Part shown: piece by piece, positions 1 to 13,746 of the stretch
Numbering within the stretch: the first letter of the stretch is position 1
How the letters are laid out: each line of letters begins with the position of its first letter
NCBI GenBank assembly: GCA_003008705.1
Contig: PDUO01000028.1
Location: forward strand, 7,214 to 71,213
Length of the DNA: 64,000 nt
Direction of reading: 5' to 3'
From: Pezicula radicicola
Taxonomy: Eukaryota > Ascomycota > Leotiomycetes > Helotiales > Dermateaceae
Program-made: the position numbers and the translations under genes
The notes under the pieces: generated by a model
The model's input: the letters and a program-made list of their open reading frames with translations, nothing else
Told to the model about the DNA's origin: nothing
The model's database searches: none

Positions 1-3000
1 TACTTTTTATATTAGAACTAGATTATAATTTACTATTAGTAAGGAAACTTTATAAAGAAGTAAATCTTATAGAAAAATTTAATAGAAATTAAATAATATT
101 CTTAAATTAAAATAATAAAATACTAATTAAAACTAAGTTATATAAAGGAGTATATATAGTATTAAAGATATTAAGTTAAATAAATAGAAAGGTTCTTAGA
201 GAAACTAAAAAACTAAAACTAAGTACTCTAAGGAATCTAAAATTAATAATAAAGAAATTAGAAATCTCTTTAAATTTATCTACTAATATACTAAGTATAA
301 ACCTAGTTATAATCCTAGAGAGAATACTAGATTTTAACTCTAGTTCTAAATCTAAAGATAAAATACTAAATAAAGAGATAGATATTAATAAAGGAATTTT
401 CTTATAGATTACTAAAAGATAAAGGAACTAAGTTACTTAAATAATTTAAAAGGAAAAGAATCTAGATTATAAAAGGAAATCTATATATACTCTAAATTAA
501 AGAAAGGTCTAAAAAGAGATTAATAAATATATCTACTATTATTAAAGATTTACTTATATAAACCTAAAGGTTATATCTCTATTATATATAGTAACTAATA
601 TTAAATAAATTAAGATTCTAAATAAGATTCTAATATATAAAGTCTATAGTAGATAGAAGATAAGGAAACTTACTTTTAAGAAATTAATAAAATATAAGGA
701 TAAACTACTTATCTTAATTTTATTTAATATTACTAGACTATTTCTAAAATTATATAAAGGTTTTAAATACTTTAGGGAAATTATTAATAACTAGTCTAGA
801 AAGATATAAATATTACTTTTTAAAGATAGAAAAAAGATTATACTAAAACTTAATTAATAGAGAATTAAAGTAGAAAGAGAAACTAATTATAAACTTAAGG
901 TATTAAGAACTAATAATACTTCTAAAATCCTTAAAATATTAGAGATATAGAAAAAGATAGATAGTATTACTATCTAGATAACTAAACTATATATCTTAAA
1001 CTAAAATAAACTAATAGAAAGATTTATTTAATTAATAGAAAATAATATAAGAGTAATACTTAATAATACTAGACTATTTATAGAATTCTAGTATAAAGCT
1101 ACTAAAGTATAAGTATATAAGAGAAATAGAATAAAGAGAGGTCTAGTACTAGTAGAAATAATTAAAGAAGATAATAGAAGTAATAATTCTCTAAAAGACT
1201 TTAAAGTAGAATATTAAGTATTACTAAAAGAGGTATATACTAAAAAGGTTTTAGAATATTATAATATAATTAAAATCTAAAGATATAAGATAATATTATA
1301 TCTACTAAGAGAATCTTTACTAATAGAAATAAGATATAATAAACTTATACTAATAGAAAGGGATTTTATCTTTATAGATTATAATAATAATACTATAAAA
1401 TACTAGAGAGTATATATATCTAATCTATATAGAATAATAATATTATTAAATATTAAATTCTTTAAAGATATTTCTAGAAGATAAATTAATAATTTTAGAC
1501 TATAGATTAAGAATTTAGATAGTACTTTCAAGGAATCTAAAGGAAACTATAGTATACCCCTAATAAGAAATAAAAGAGATTATCTCTTAAAACTAGTATA
1601 GATACTAGATAATAAAGGTATAACTATATTCTAATTATTAGCTTTCTCTATTATATCTATAAAATTAGAAAGTTAGAAAATAAAAGATATTAGAGAACTA
1701 AAAGTCTTAGAAAGTAATAATAAACCTAAATTTATATAAATTATACTAGAAGTAGAATTTTAATAGAATATTTTTAAAAGTATACTAATAGTAGTTTTAA
1801 ACTTATATAACTCTACTAAGGTAATAAAGTCCTAGGAACTAGAATAGAAAACTACTAAGGATAAATTATAATTAGATATTAAGATAATAATTTATAATAT
1901 AGTATATTCTATTATCTTAACTTTAATTAAAATCTTTAGAAAGAAAATTAAAAATCTAAAGAAATAGAAAATCTTAAATAATCTATCTATTATATCTTAG
2001 GATTAAAAAATAATAAACCTTCTAGATTTAATTACTTCTTATAATTTTAGAAACTTATTAAAAAGACTATATAAAGATAATAGGAATAAAATAAAATATA
2101 ATAAGAGAATTAAAATAATAATAATAATAATCTCTTAGTTTAATAAAGAAGAACCTTTAGATAAAGTTAAAGAAAAGGTAATAATCTCTATAACTACTAA
2201 TAATAAGATTCTAATTCTAAAATTATACTCTAAAGTTATTAATAATCTTAAATTTAGGAAATAATAAAAAGAGATAATCTAGTTAGAGATAGATTAACTA
2301 TTAATTAATAATACTTAGATAGAAGAGCTACTATCTAAAGGTACTAATCTTATTAGTATTAAGTAAGTCTTTATACTTAAGTTTAATTTAGATAAAAGCC
2401 TTAAAAGGTTTAAGATAAAACTTATAACTCAAGGCTTCTTTTAAGTATATAGAGTAAACTATATAGAGATATTTATATCTATAATAAGAATAATAATATT
2501 AAGAATATTCTTTACTCTTATAGTATATAAAGACTTAGAATACTACTACTTTAATATTAAGAATACCTTTACTAAAGTATATCTAAAGGAATAACTTTAT
2601 ATAAAAGTCCTAAATAGAATTAAAGGAGTAAAGAAGGGATATACTCTAAGGATACTCCGAAGCCTCTATAGACTTAAATAAGTAATCTAAGACTAGAATC
2701 TATTAATTAAATTAGAACTTATAAAATAGAGATTTACTTAGAGTCTTATAGATCTATATCTATATATTAATATTAAATATAAAATTAAACTATTAGTTTA
2801 TATAGATAATATTATAGTTATAATTAAATTAAAATAAGATTTAGAATAGTTCTATAAGAAGTTATCTAAAAGATTTAATACTATAAATCTAAGAGAGATT
2901 AATAAGATTCTAGATATAAGAATTATAAGGAATAAAAAGAATTAAACCTTAGAACTTAACTAAGAATAATATCTTAAAAAGATTTTTATTAAATTTAGAT

Positions 3001-4062
3001 TTATAAATAATAAATATAAAGATATTCTAACTCTAATATTATTATATAAGGATATTAAACTATCTATAGATAAAAATAAAAGAATTAATATAATCTAGTA
3101 TTAAGAAGTTATTAGATCCCTAATATATATAATAGTCTATACTAGACTAGATATAGTATTTATACTTAGATACCTAAGTTAGTTTATATAAGATCCTATT
3201 AAATAATACTAAAGGGGAATAAAAAGACTTATAAGGTATCTAAGATTAATAATTACTTTTTAAATATAATTTAAACTATAAGGAAAATTATAAGTCTATT
3301 TAGATACTAACTAGACTAGAGATTAGATAGATAAGAAAAGTATCTTAGTATATATTAGATTAATTAGATCTAAACTAGTATTTTAGAGAAACTAAAAATA
3401 ATCTATTATTATAATAACTATAACTAAAGTAGAGTATATTATAATAAGTATAATAATAAAGTAAGAGTAATAGATTATTTAAGTTCTCTAGAATATAAGG
3501 TATCTAGAGTATATTTTAGAAAATAATATAACTATTAATATAAGAGGTAATAATTAAAGAGTAATTATCTTAGTAAAGAACTCTTACCTTACTAAAAGAT
3601 TAAAGTATATTAATATCTTATATTATTATATCTAAGACTTATAAGAATACTAAAGAGTTAATATTATATATATACTTATAAATAAGATAATAACTAATAA
3701 CTTTACTAAACCTTTAGCTTAACTAGTATTCTAAAGATTTATAAATTAAGTTAAAATAATTAGATTATTTAAATCTTAGGAATAGTAGAAGTAGTTCTAC
3801 TAGGTATACTTTAAACTAGTAGAAGTATTTAAGACTTATCTTAGAGTAAGAGTATTAAGTTATAAATATTTAATAAAACTAAGTTTAATCCTTATATATC
3901 CTAATAGTTTATTCTAGATATAAACTAGATAAAGCTAAAGATAGAAGAGTATAATATCTTATCTCTTCTAAGAAGATCTTTAGTTAGTAAGTTAATTTAA
4001 ATACTCTTTACTAAACTTTATATACTTCTACTTATATACTTAGAAAGATTTATAATCTAAAA
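1..4062 (+). mobile_element. RIP-degraded Ty1/Copia retrotransposon, element 1 (3' part, left end outside window)
   Basis: Reading through stops in the + direction gives an unmistakable Copia polymerase. The start of the reverse transcriptase reads WIEELLSKGTNLISIK near 2315-2365. It is followed by FKIKLITQGFF near 2410-2440 (family consensus FKARLVAQGF), NIKNTFTKVYLKE near 2555-2595 (DVKNAFL) and RSLYRLK near 2658-2680 (KSLYGLKQ). The active-site block reads LLVYIDNIIV near 2790-2825, where family members have LLVYVDDI. RNase H follows near 3290-3440 and ends in TKVEYI (family STTEAEY). The element closes with the 210 bp repeat at 3853-4062, taken as its 3' LTR. Stops occur every few codons, so nothing here is expressed. 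The part upstream of about 2.2 kb presumably holds gag, protease and integrase but was not resolved. Confidence 0.85.
3853..4062 (+). repeat. 210 bp LTR of Copia element 1
   Basis: This segment aligns end to end, with no length change, to the reverse complement of 11212-11421. The differences seen are transitions (for example A versus G, T versus C), as RIP would leave. It lies directly downstream of the RNase H remnant of element 1, the position of a 3' LTR. Its left end is TATTAAGTT (probably TG.. before mutation) and its right end is TCTAAAA. The flanking 5 bp (aagag on the left, cttta on the right) do not match, as expected if the partner LTR lies outside the window. Confidence 0.75.
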
Positions 4063-7000
4063 CTTTAATTATTTTTTCTTTTTAAAGAATAACTTACTAG
4101 CTCTTACTAGCTTAGTATTTAGAGTATCTTCTATTATAGTATTATCTTTAATACTTAGTACCTTATAGTTTTCTTTTACTAGTTTATAAGGTAATTTAGG
4201 TCTATCCTATATTATAGTCTCTTTATAACTTTATTTTAATAATTAAAGTCTAGTTTTTTTAGATAGTAGTTTATTCTTTTCTTGATCTTTAGATAATAGA
4301 TAGTAATAACTAGTCTTTCCTAGTATTTAGATTAAGTCTTTAAGTATATCTAGGATTCTTAACTTTAGCTTTATCCTATCTATTTTAGCTTTTACTATAG
4401 ACTCTTTATCTTAGTACTCCTTCTTATTATTTCCTTCTAGTAAATTATTATCTTTTATAACTAGTATATTTAGTAATAGTTTAAAGTATAGGATCTTAAC
4501 TTAAGGTATTATAATAACTAGTAATATTTAATTATTAATCTTATTATTAGATAATTATAGATTATTATTAGATAATACTAGTTTATTATTACCTATAGTA
4601 TTATCTTTTTATAGGTAACTAACTAGCTTCCTTAGTAGTAAGTTAGTTATTATTCCTTAGTTTTCTATATTATTTATTCTAATCTTTAAGTCTATACTTC
4701 TACCTTTAGTTTCTTTATTAATATCTACTTAGATAAACTATTAAGTATATTCTAGATCTAGTATATATATCTTATATTACTTATTAGTTTCTAATATAAA
4801 TCCTATAAAGACTCCTACTTATTCTTAATTAACTAGCTTATCTATATATATTCTAGTAAAGTAAGAATTAGAACTAATCTAGATATAGTATTTCTATCTT
4901 TAAACCTTAAGAGTATTAATAGTTAATAGTTTATCTATCTACCCTTCCTCTAGATTAATTTATTCTCTATTAATATACTTTCTTATCTAAGTCTAATTCT
5001 TTAATTATAAGTTATATTTAATAACTTTATTTTAAAACTTAATTAGTAAATTACTTTCCTTTAAGAGGGTATATATTATACTCTTAGATATCTATATACT
5101 CCTCTTAGCTAGTTTATTTTAATTTAATATATAAGGAATAATAAATTATACTTTACTTCCTTTAGTTTATTTTTATTCCTTTAGAATCTTTATAATCTCT
5201 AGTATATTATCTATCTAAACTACCTTAATTTTCTAGTTATACTAAAGTTTTATATAAACTTTATATTTATATAACTTAGGAATAATCTAGTCTTTAGTTT
5301 TTATTAATATTAACTTAGTTCTATAACTAGTATTATTAATAATTTTTATAAACTATTTATTATCTTTTAGAGACTTTAATAATAAGTTATAGATATTTAT
5401 TAAGATTAGATTATTTAGTTCTAGCTTATACTTAACTAGCTTCTTATTTATCTTATTCTATATTTTTATTACTTTATAAACTTTATATATTAGTAGATTC
5501 TTTAGAATAATAATAGATTTCTCTAAGTTTATTATCTTATATAATTAGTTAATCTTCCTTAGTCTAAGATATCTAAATTAATAATAGTATAAGATATACT
5601 ATTAAATATTATATTAAATTTAGACTTATATATACTTATATTTCCTCTTTAGTCTAGAATTTAATCTTTACCCCTTATTATCTATTTCCTTAGTATTAGT
5701 AATAAGGTTATTATTATAATAATCCTATATATTAGTATTTATAGTAGTATCTATATATTCTTTATAAATTAAAGTCTTCTCTTTTAAGTAGTCCTTTTAA
5801 CTTAGTTTATATTTATTATAGATTATAGTCTTCTCTAATTTCTTTATTCTCTTAGAGTAGTATTTATAAATTAACTTAGTAATATATAATATTAAATAAA
5901 TACTATTCTTTATTTCTACTTTAAACTATACTATACTATTATATTTAAACTATATATAATTAGAGTTACTAGTAAAAGTTAAACCCTTATTATAAATCCT
6001 TCTATTAGAGAATAGATTTACTTTTAAATTAAGTATATAAAGAGTATTAGAAAGTAATATAAGTCTTCTATTAGATAATCTTATTTTTATAATACCCTTC
6101 CTATCTATATATAATCTCCTATCTCTAACCTTTATAGTCCTTCTCTTTATAATTAAGAGAGACTCTTTAAAAAGTTTAAATTAATTAGTTATATATAAAG
6201 AGACCCTAGTATTAATAATCTACTTATAGAATTCTATTATTTAGATAGGTATCTACTTATTAATAGTTATATTATTAAATCTAGTAGTCTCTTCTATATC
6301 TAATTTATTATTATAAGAGTTTAATTTAACTACTATACCTCTAGATAATAATAAGTTTAAATTTAAATTTAACTTAGAATCTAACTTTATTATATAACTA
6401 TAACCCTTCTTTTTTAACTTTAAAGGCTTTAGTTTCTATTTCCTTTTAGATTCCTTTTATTTAGAACTAGTTCTTTACTTAGACTTCTAGTTCTTATTAT
6501 AATAATTATACTTTAACTTTAAGTTATTAAAGATTATTTATTTTCTACTATTAACCTTCTTTACTAATTAGTTAATTAGCTTCTTAAATAAATAGTCCTA
6601 AGTAAAGTATCCCTTCTTATTATATTTAAAATAAGTAACTTTATTTATATCTAACTCTTTATTAGAGTTATTTTTAAATAAGAAGTCCTAATAGTTCTAT
6701 TAGTTCTTCTCCTTCTTTATTAAAGTTTATATTTTATTCTTAATAGTTCTTTTTATCTATACTTCTTTAATAATAAGGGTATTTAGTTTCTCTTAGACTA
6801 TCTTTAAACTATTATCAAGGGAATTAATAATAATAGTATACTCTTCTAAAAGTTCTTAAATTAAGTAACTTATTATCTTTTCCTTTATAAGGATAGCTTT
6901 CTAAACTAACTTAATTATAATAATCTTCTATCTTTATTCTCTAATCTTAAACTACCCTTCCTTGATTATTATATTCTTAAGCTTAAAATTATAAAGTTTC

Positions 7001-7870
7001 TTCTTATTTTCTTAATCTATAATAGGGTTAATCTTACTATACTCCTTCTATAAGTAATCTTACTTTTCCTTTATACTTTTAAGTTTCTTAATTCTCTTAT
7101 TATTAAGACTATTAATATAAAGGATAAGTTTATAAATAATATCTACCTTATCTACTTTATATTATACTTTCTTATTAATATTCTATATAATATTATTTTC
7201 TACTAATTCTAATATATTAGTTCCTATTATAAATACTATAGATATATTATTAATAGTTATTTATTTTCTATTAATTATTCTTTTTATAATAATATATACT
7301 TCCTTTATTTATTTAATAATATAATATTATTCTTTATCTTTAAGATAGATAGTTATTAGTTTAAACTATATTTCCTAATTTAATTAAATAATTATTAGAG
7401 TTAACTAGTTTTAGTTAATTTACTTATATCCTTCTATACTTACTAGGAGAGTAAGGTTATATATAATTTTATAATTATTATACTATAACTATAGGTTTTT
7501 ATAGAGAGTTAGTCTTTATATAATAACTTATAATTTAAGTTTTAATATTTTATTTAATATATTATATCCTTTTATAATAACTTAGATATTCTAGATTTAG
7601 ATTCTTTATTAGTCCTTCTTAAGGTTTCTTCTAGTATACTCTATAGTTCTTTATAAAGATTTAGTTATACTATTCTTAATAGTTAATAATTATATAAAGG
7701 TCCTTTTCTATAACTAACTATACTATAGTCCTTTATAGTAGCTTAGTATCTCTATAGTCCTTTATAGAGGGTAATCTAGTCCTTTAGATTATAAGATTCT
7801 AATCTTAATACTTTATTTAATTTAAAGACTAATTTTACTAACTTAATAGTAAATATAGTACTAGTTATAA
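4063..7870 (-). mobile_element. RIP-degraded Ty1/Copia retrotransposon, element 3 (gag, protease, start of integrase)
   Basis: On the - strand a CCHC zinc-knuckle remnant reads YFKYNKKGYFT near 6590-6625 (family CFKCNKKGHYARDC). It is followed near 6180-6240 by an aspartic protease block reading YKWIINTRVSLYITN-like (family WIIDTGASLHITN). Near 6000-6080 comes TLYILNLKVNLFSNRR, matching the pre-integrase consensus LYVPNLKVNLLS. RRLGH-type pre-integrase coding is recognisable near 5820-5880. The order gag, protease, integrase fits Ty1/Copia. Homology stops at 4063, against the LTR of element 1, so element 1 probably inserted here or a deletion joined the two. The right boundary near 7870 is approximate. 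Stops occur throughout. Confidence 0.75.
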
Positions 7871-10800
7871 ACGAACCTAGGTTTATAACCTATTAAAATA
7901 GATATAACTTATATATAGTATTATATAGTAATATAGATAGGTAGTAGATTTAAAAGTATTATATTTATTTAGATTAGAGAAGAAGAGAAAAAGTCTATAC
8001 TCTATCCTCTTCTTACCCTTTTATATTTTAGTATATAGATTTAATAACTAAATAATTATATTATCTAATATAATATAACTCCTAATAGTTATCTAACTTT
8101 AAGGTTTATTTATAAAGGAATAAGGTATTTTAATAAAATAAGATATCTAAGACTATAGTATACTAGGTTCTTTTATTTTTAGTATTATATTCTATTATTA
8201 AAAAATAAGTTCTAAAAAGGTATTTAATTATCTAGTTTACTACTATTATATACTCTAGGCTTAGATTTATTAAGTAGTATAAGAGCTATAATACTATAAA
8301 AGCTATATCTAGATAGATTATAATTATAGTATAAAGTATAGAACTTATCTTCTTTTAGTAATACTTAATTTTAGTAAGAGAAGTTTTATCTTTAAACTTT
8401 TTAAACTTAAATACTAATAATAGTATATTTAAATACTTCTTATTAATAAGATTAAATTTCTTTATAATCTTCTTAATATAGATATTATAAATAAACTAGA
8501 TTTTCTTTTCCTAGTAATCTTAAAGTATTTAAATTCTAAGAAACTATTCTATATCTCTAAGGTCTTAAAACTTATATATACTTTTAATACTATTAATAGT
8601 TTACTATACTAGAGTTTTATTATCCTTATAGTAGAGTACTTAAATATTATTAATATAAAATATAATTATTACTTTTTATTATTTATTAGTATAAATATAT
8701 AAGTCCTCCTTATATTATACTAATCTAAACTTAATAAGTATAAATAAGAACTTATTAAACTAGAGTATAAGAGAGTCTTATAGTTTATATAAAGCTTAGT
8801 CTACTTTTATATATATCCCTAGTATTTTAAAACTATTAAAGAGTTAGTAAATAATAGATATACTTCTACTATCTTTTTTTATATTTATAAAAGTATTAAT
8901 AATATTATATTATTTTACTTTAAGATTAAATTAAGTTACTAAAGCTATAGTTACTCTAAATAAATAAGTAATAAATATAATTATATATATTAAAATAATA
9001 GTTTCCTCTTCTTATAAATTACCTCTTATTATAATATATAATTAATATCTAATTAAGAACTTAGTAATATTTATTTTATATATAAATATTTATTTTAATA
9101 GAATTAACTAAGTTTATACTTTAGAGCTTAGAATTACTCTTTAGTAATCTCTAGCTTTAAGGTTTTAAAGTTTAAGTTTAGTATTAGTCTTAAATTAAAT
9201 ACTAAATAAATACTTTTCTAACTCTCTTTAGTTTTTTAATACTTTTAAAAAATTACTTATATAAATTAAAGGAATACTTAAACTAGACTTTAAGACTTTA
9301 TTCTAAAGTACTAATATAATAATTATAGTATATATAGTTTAAAACTCCTCTACTTCTTTAATAACTTATAACTAATTAAACTAATATATACTAAAGAAGT
9401 TCTTAAGTATATAGAGGTTTTAATACTCTAGTTTACTTATTATTTACTTTAGATACTCTCTAATACTCTTAGTAACTATAAAAATTCTATTATCTAGGTC
9501 CTTATCCTAAAGTCTCTTATTTATATAAGTTATTAGATTATAGTTCTTATATTTATACTTCCTTCTAGACTTTTCCTTTATTTTAATAGTTATAGTTTAT
9601 TAANTATCTAAAGTTATATATTTATTAGTATCTTTTTAAATTATTATAGTAGAAGATTAAGAACTTATTATTTAGTTCTATAAGTTTAATATCTATATTT
9701 CTACTACTAGGATACTAGAGGTATACTCTTCTCTAAGGGTTAGTTATTATTTATTAGCTTCTAGTTTAGAAACCTCTTCTCTTACTTCTATTATCTTATA
9801 TAAGGTTTATTTATAAGTACCTTATTCCTTACTTATTAAGCTTAGTATATTAATCTATAGGTTTATAGACTCTAGAGTTTATTTAAGAGTTAGAAATCTA
9901 GTATTTAATACTAACTCTTAAGTATAGTTTAAGTTTATATTTAAAGATAGTTTTATCTCTACCTCTCTAAGCTTACTAGCTTAAATAACTACCTTACCTC
10001 TAAGGTTTAAAACCTTATTCCTAGTAGTAAGATTTAGAATCTTATTATTAGGAGCTAGGTTTAGGAACTTATTATCTAGAGTTAAGTTTATAAGCTTACT
10101 ACTAGGAGTAAGATTTAGAATCTTATTATTAGAAGTTCCTCTCTTAAAATAAACTATAGATTTACTTTAAACTTAGATCTTACTATTAGGAGTTTCTTAC
10201 TCTTTACTCTAGACTTTCTAGTTTTATACTATAATAGTCTTATTTAAAAGGTTTATATTCTTAAGTACTAATCTAATATCTTAGATCTTACTCTCTCCTA
10301 GTTTAATTATTTTAACTATCTATTTTATAATCTAGAGTAATTAGTCTTTTACTTTTTTATATTCTAAGGAGTAGAGTATATCCTTATTAAATATAATATT
10401 TTAAAAGATAATAACTCTATAAAGTATAGATATCTAGATTCTATATATATTAGATATAATATATTTAACTAGATATCTAATATATCTATATAAAACTATT
10501 TTAAATACTTATTTATATTATTCTATCTCTTTATTTTTAATTATTAGATATATCTAAGTACTATAAATATATATTCTATTCTAATTAGATTAGAGGTTAA
10601 TTATTAAATAGATAATTAACTATAGGTTATATTAATAAAAGTAGTATTAGAATTATTTATTAAGTAACTTATCTAGAGTTTTAAGATTATAAGCTTTAGA
10701 TAAACTCTTATTATATAGATAAATTATTATAAAAGTAGTTTCTAACTATAAGTTATCTAGTAAGTAAGTATTAATCCTTATTAAGATTAAGTATATAATT

Positions 10801-13745
10801 ACTTTCTAACTAGTATATTTAGTATTATTATTTATTTTATAAGTATTAGTAAGAGAAAGCTTAAGATTAATATCTTCCTTTATAACTTAAAGCTTATAAA
10901 GTATATATCCTTAAATAATAATTATTAAAGTATTATTATTATACTTAAACTTATAAATAGAGAGTCTATACTATCTTTTTACTTATTAATTAAATTCTTA
11001 AATTATCTAAAATACTTCTTTTTATCTTTTTTCTTTAAATAAGAAACTAAAGAGCTTTCTACTAAACTTATCTTTTATTATTAATACTTAATTAGAGTTA
11101 TTAAAACCTTATAGAAAATTAAAGAGATCCTAGTTAATTTACTAAAATAGATATAATAAGTACCTCTCTAATAGTTATTATAAGATTACTTATTTAGTAT
11201 ATATTATTATATTTTAAATTATAAATCTTTCTAAGTATATAAGTAGAAGTATATAGAGTCTAGTAGAGGGTATTTAAATTAACTCACTAACTAAAGATCT
11301 CCTTAGGAGAGATAAGATATTATACTCTTCTATCTTTAGCTTTATCTAGTCTATATCTAGAATAAACTATTAAGATATATAAGGACTAAGCTTAGCTCTA
11401 CTAAATATTTATAACTTAATATTATATAGTATTTATATTTTATATAAGTAGTTCCTTTAATTATAATATTTCTAGTACTATAGATAAATATATATAGAGC
11501 TCTTAGACTAAGATATCTAGCTTATATATATTATCTTTCTTCTATATTACTTCTTAGTTTAAGGTAGTCTCTAGATCTTTTAAATAGTTAATATATATAT
11601 CTCTTAAATATTAGATATATAAGAGTTATACTTAATAAAATACTTAATAGAATATTTAAGTAGATAGAAAGAGGTTTAAATTCTAGAAATACTAAATTAA
11701 ACTTATATATAAGTTTCTTAATTTCTATACTCTTCCCCTCTTTACTAAAGTATAATAAATAGTTTAACCTATAATACTATACCTCTAAGCTATAAAGGTA
11801 AGTTTTAAAGATAATATTTATATAGAAACCTTCTACTATAGTAATATCTTTTAATACTAGATTCTTAGTAACTAGGTCTTTTTTATTATTAAATACTCTT
11901 TAGAGTATATATATTCTCTTTCTAATAATTAGAAAACTAGAAGACCTAGCCTTAACTATTTCTCTAGCTCTTACTTTTATAAATAAGTCTAATTCTAATA
12001 AATTCTTATTATTAACTAGATATAAGACTCTATAATTATTAAATAATATACTATTAGTAAGTAGATACTTAGAGAAATTTAATAAAGTATAAATACTCTC
12101 CTTAGCTCTAGGTATTATTATATTAGGGTCTAGGAGTATTACTTAGATTATACTAGAAAATTTTAGTTTAGAGGTACTAGTAGTAGTACTAGTATTAGAT
12201 CTACTTACTACTCTAGTAATAGCTTTATTAAGTTTAGGTTTCCCTTTACCTTTTTATTTTTTCTTACTATTACTAGAAGAGAACTATCCCTTATTAATAA
12301 GCTTAGAATAAAGATTATTAAACTTAGTAGTATTTAATTATTTCTTAATCTACTTACTCTACTTTTTTAATAGTATTCTAAAGTACCTTATATTAATATT
12401 TTTACTAGTAATTATATATTCTAGGATTAAATAGTTTATTAGTTACTATAGGTACCTCTTAGTTCCTTCCTTATATAGGTAATAGTATATTTTATTATTT
12501 CTTTTACTAGAACTATTAGAGTAAGTACCCTATATAATATATATTCCTAGTTATTTTATACTTTACCTTAATAAGTTTTTATAAGATAAAGTTATAAATA
12601 CCTATCTATACTATTTAAATATTAAAGACTTACTCTTTATCTTATTATTCTTAATAAGAGTAATTAGTTTTTAACTTATCTAGTTAGAAGTAATCTTAAT
12701 AGAAATAGTAGTTAGAAACTCTCTAATTATAAGCTAGCCTTAAATTTCTAGAATATTATAAGTAACTACTTAATTATAGACCTTTAACTAATTAGAATAC
12801 TACTTAAATAGATTAATATAGTTTTACTTAATTTAATTAAATATAATTATATATTCTTATCTTATAGTAATTAAGATACTTATCTTAATTAGAGTAAGTT
12901 AATATTTTAGTACTTAAACTAAGGATTAGATACTTATTATATTAGTTATACTTCTTCTAAGTCTATTAGTATATAGTCTAAGAAGCTTATAGTTAGTAGT
13001 TTAATTTACTTACTCTTATAATTTCTAGTATTAAACTATCTTTTAGACCTAATCTATCTACTTAATAAAGTAGTCTTTTATAACTAAATAGTATTCTTCT
13101 ATAATGTCTTTAAATTTAGTATTATAAATAACTAGTACAAGGCCTCTTATAGCTACTAGAGTATTAGTCTATTATTAGAAGATTACTTACCTTTTAGTAT
13201 TAGTTCTATTAAGGAGTTATTAAATTAATAGTAGAGTTAAAGACTCTATATCTATAATATCTAGAGTATCTAGTCTATCTAGATTAATAAGATTCTAGAC
13301 TTATTTTATATAAGTATATTATTTAAACTAATTAAACTATTCTAGTTATAAGTATTAATCTATAAAAAAGATATTATTCTTAGTAGATTTATCTATTATT
13401 ATAAAGATAAGCTTAGTTTCTTATTTAGTATATTTTAATAAAAAAGAAGTAAATTTTAAAGAGAAAGATAAATTAAACCTAAAGCTTAAATAAACTAAAT
13501 AAACTTAATTTATAAATATAAAAACTTTTAATAACTAACTAGATTTATAACTATTATAGATAAGTCTATCTATAAGCTTAGAATAAGAGATTCGAAGTAG
13601 GAACTAGAGTATAGAATATTATCTTATATAGTTCTAAAGAGAGAAGGAAGGTAAGAATGAAATAAGGTTATATACACAAGCGGCTTAGTAAGATATTACC
13701 AAGCTCGCGAGCATGTAGATCACCTGATCGGTAATCTACGCAATA
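7871..13745 (-). mobile_element. RIP-degraded Ty1/Copia retrotransposon, element 2, adjoining the NRPS
   Basis: Read on the - strand, the protease/pre-integrase block near 11780-11840 reads LVLKDITIVEGFYINII (family LTLKDV..V.GFHTNLVS). Near 10950-11080 comes KDKFSRKLFSFLFKEKR, matching the integrase start DDFSRK.W.F.LK.K. The reverse transcriptase lies around 8550-8800, and YLDIAFIVLQL near 8290-8330 matches TRPDIAFA. Boundaries are inferred: the left end near 7871 is where element 3 sequence is no longer recognisable, and the right end is where NRPS homology stops. The presumed 5' LTR (about 13.4-13.75 kb) has a TATA-like motif on - near 13665. A 210 bp LTR of another element splits this one at 11212-11421. 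There is a single ambiguous base at 9604. Confidence 0.7.
11212..11421 (-). repeat. Solo LTR nested in Copia element 2
   Basis: This is a 210 bp copy, in inverted orientation, of the LTR at 3853-4062. It lies between the protease/pre-integrase and integrase remnants of element 2, so it interrupts that element. The 5 bp flanks are identical (ttata at 11207-11211 and ttata at 11422-11426), which fits a target-site duplication of the usual Copia length. In such AT-rich DNA a 5 bp match can also occur by chance. No internal coding of the donor element accompanies it, so a solo LTR left by LTR-LTR recombination is the simplest reading. Confidence 0.7.
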
Positions 13746-13746
13746 A
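13660..13746. other. Unmutated segment between RIP island and NRPS, with inverted repeat
   Basis: About 85 bp with normal CpA and CpG content separates the saturated AT-rich island from the last recognisable NRPS codon. It contains an imperfect palindrome at about 13715-13739, with outer arms GTAGAT and ATCTAC and an inner CCTGATCGG. It also carries a TATA-like TGTATATAACC on the - strand near 13663-13673. The most likely identity is the start (U3) of the 5' LTR of element 2. That is inferred from position and from the TATA-like motif, because the matching 3' LTR could not be recognised near 7.9 kb. Confidence 0.4.

Noticed and set aside
1..13660. CRISPR-like or tandem structure in the AT-rich island
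   Set aside because: Repetition is explained by low complexity and Copia remnants; no regular spacer pattern is present.
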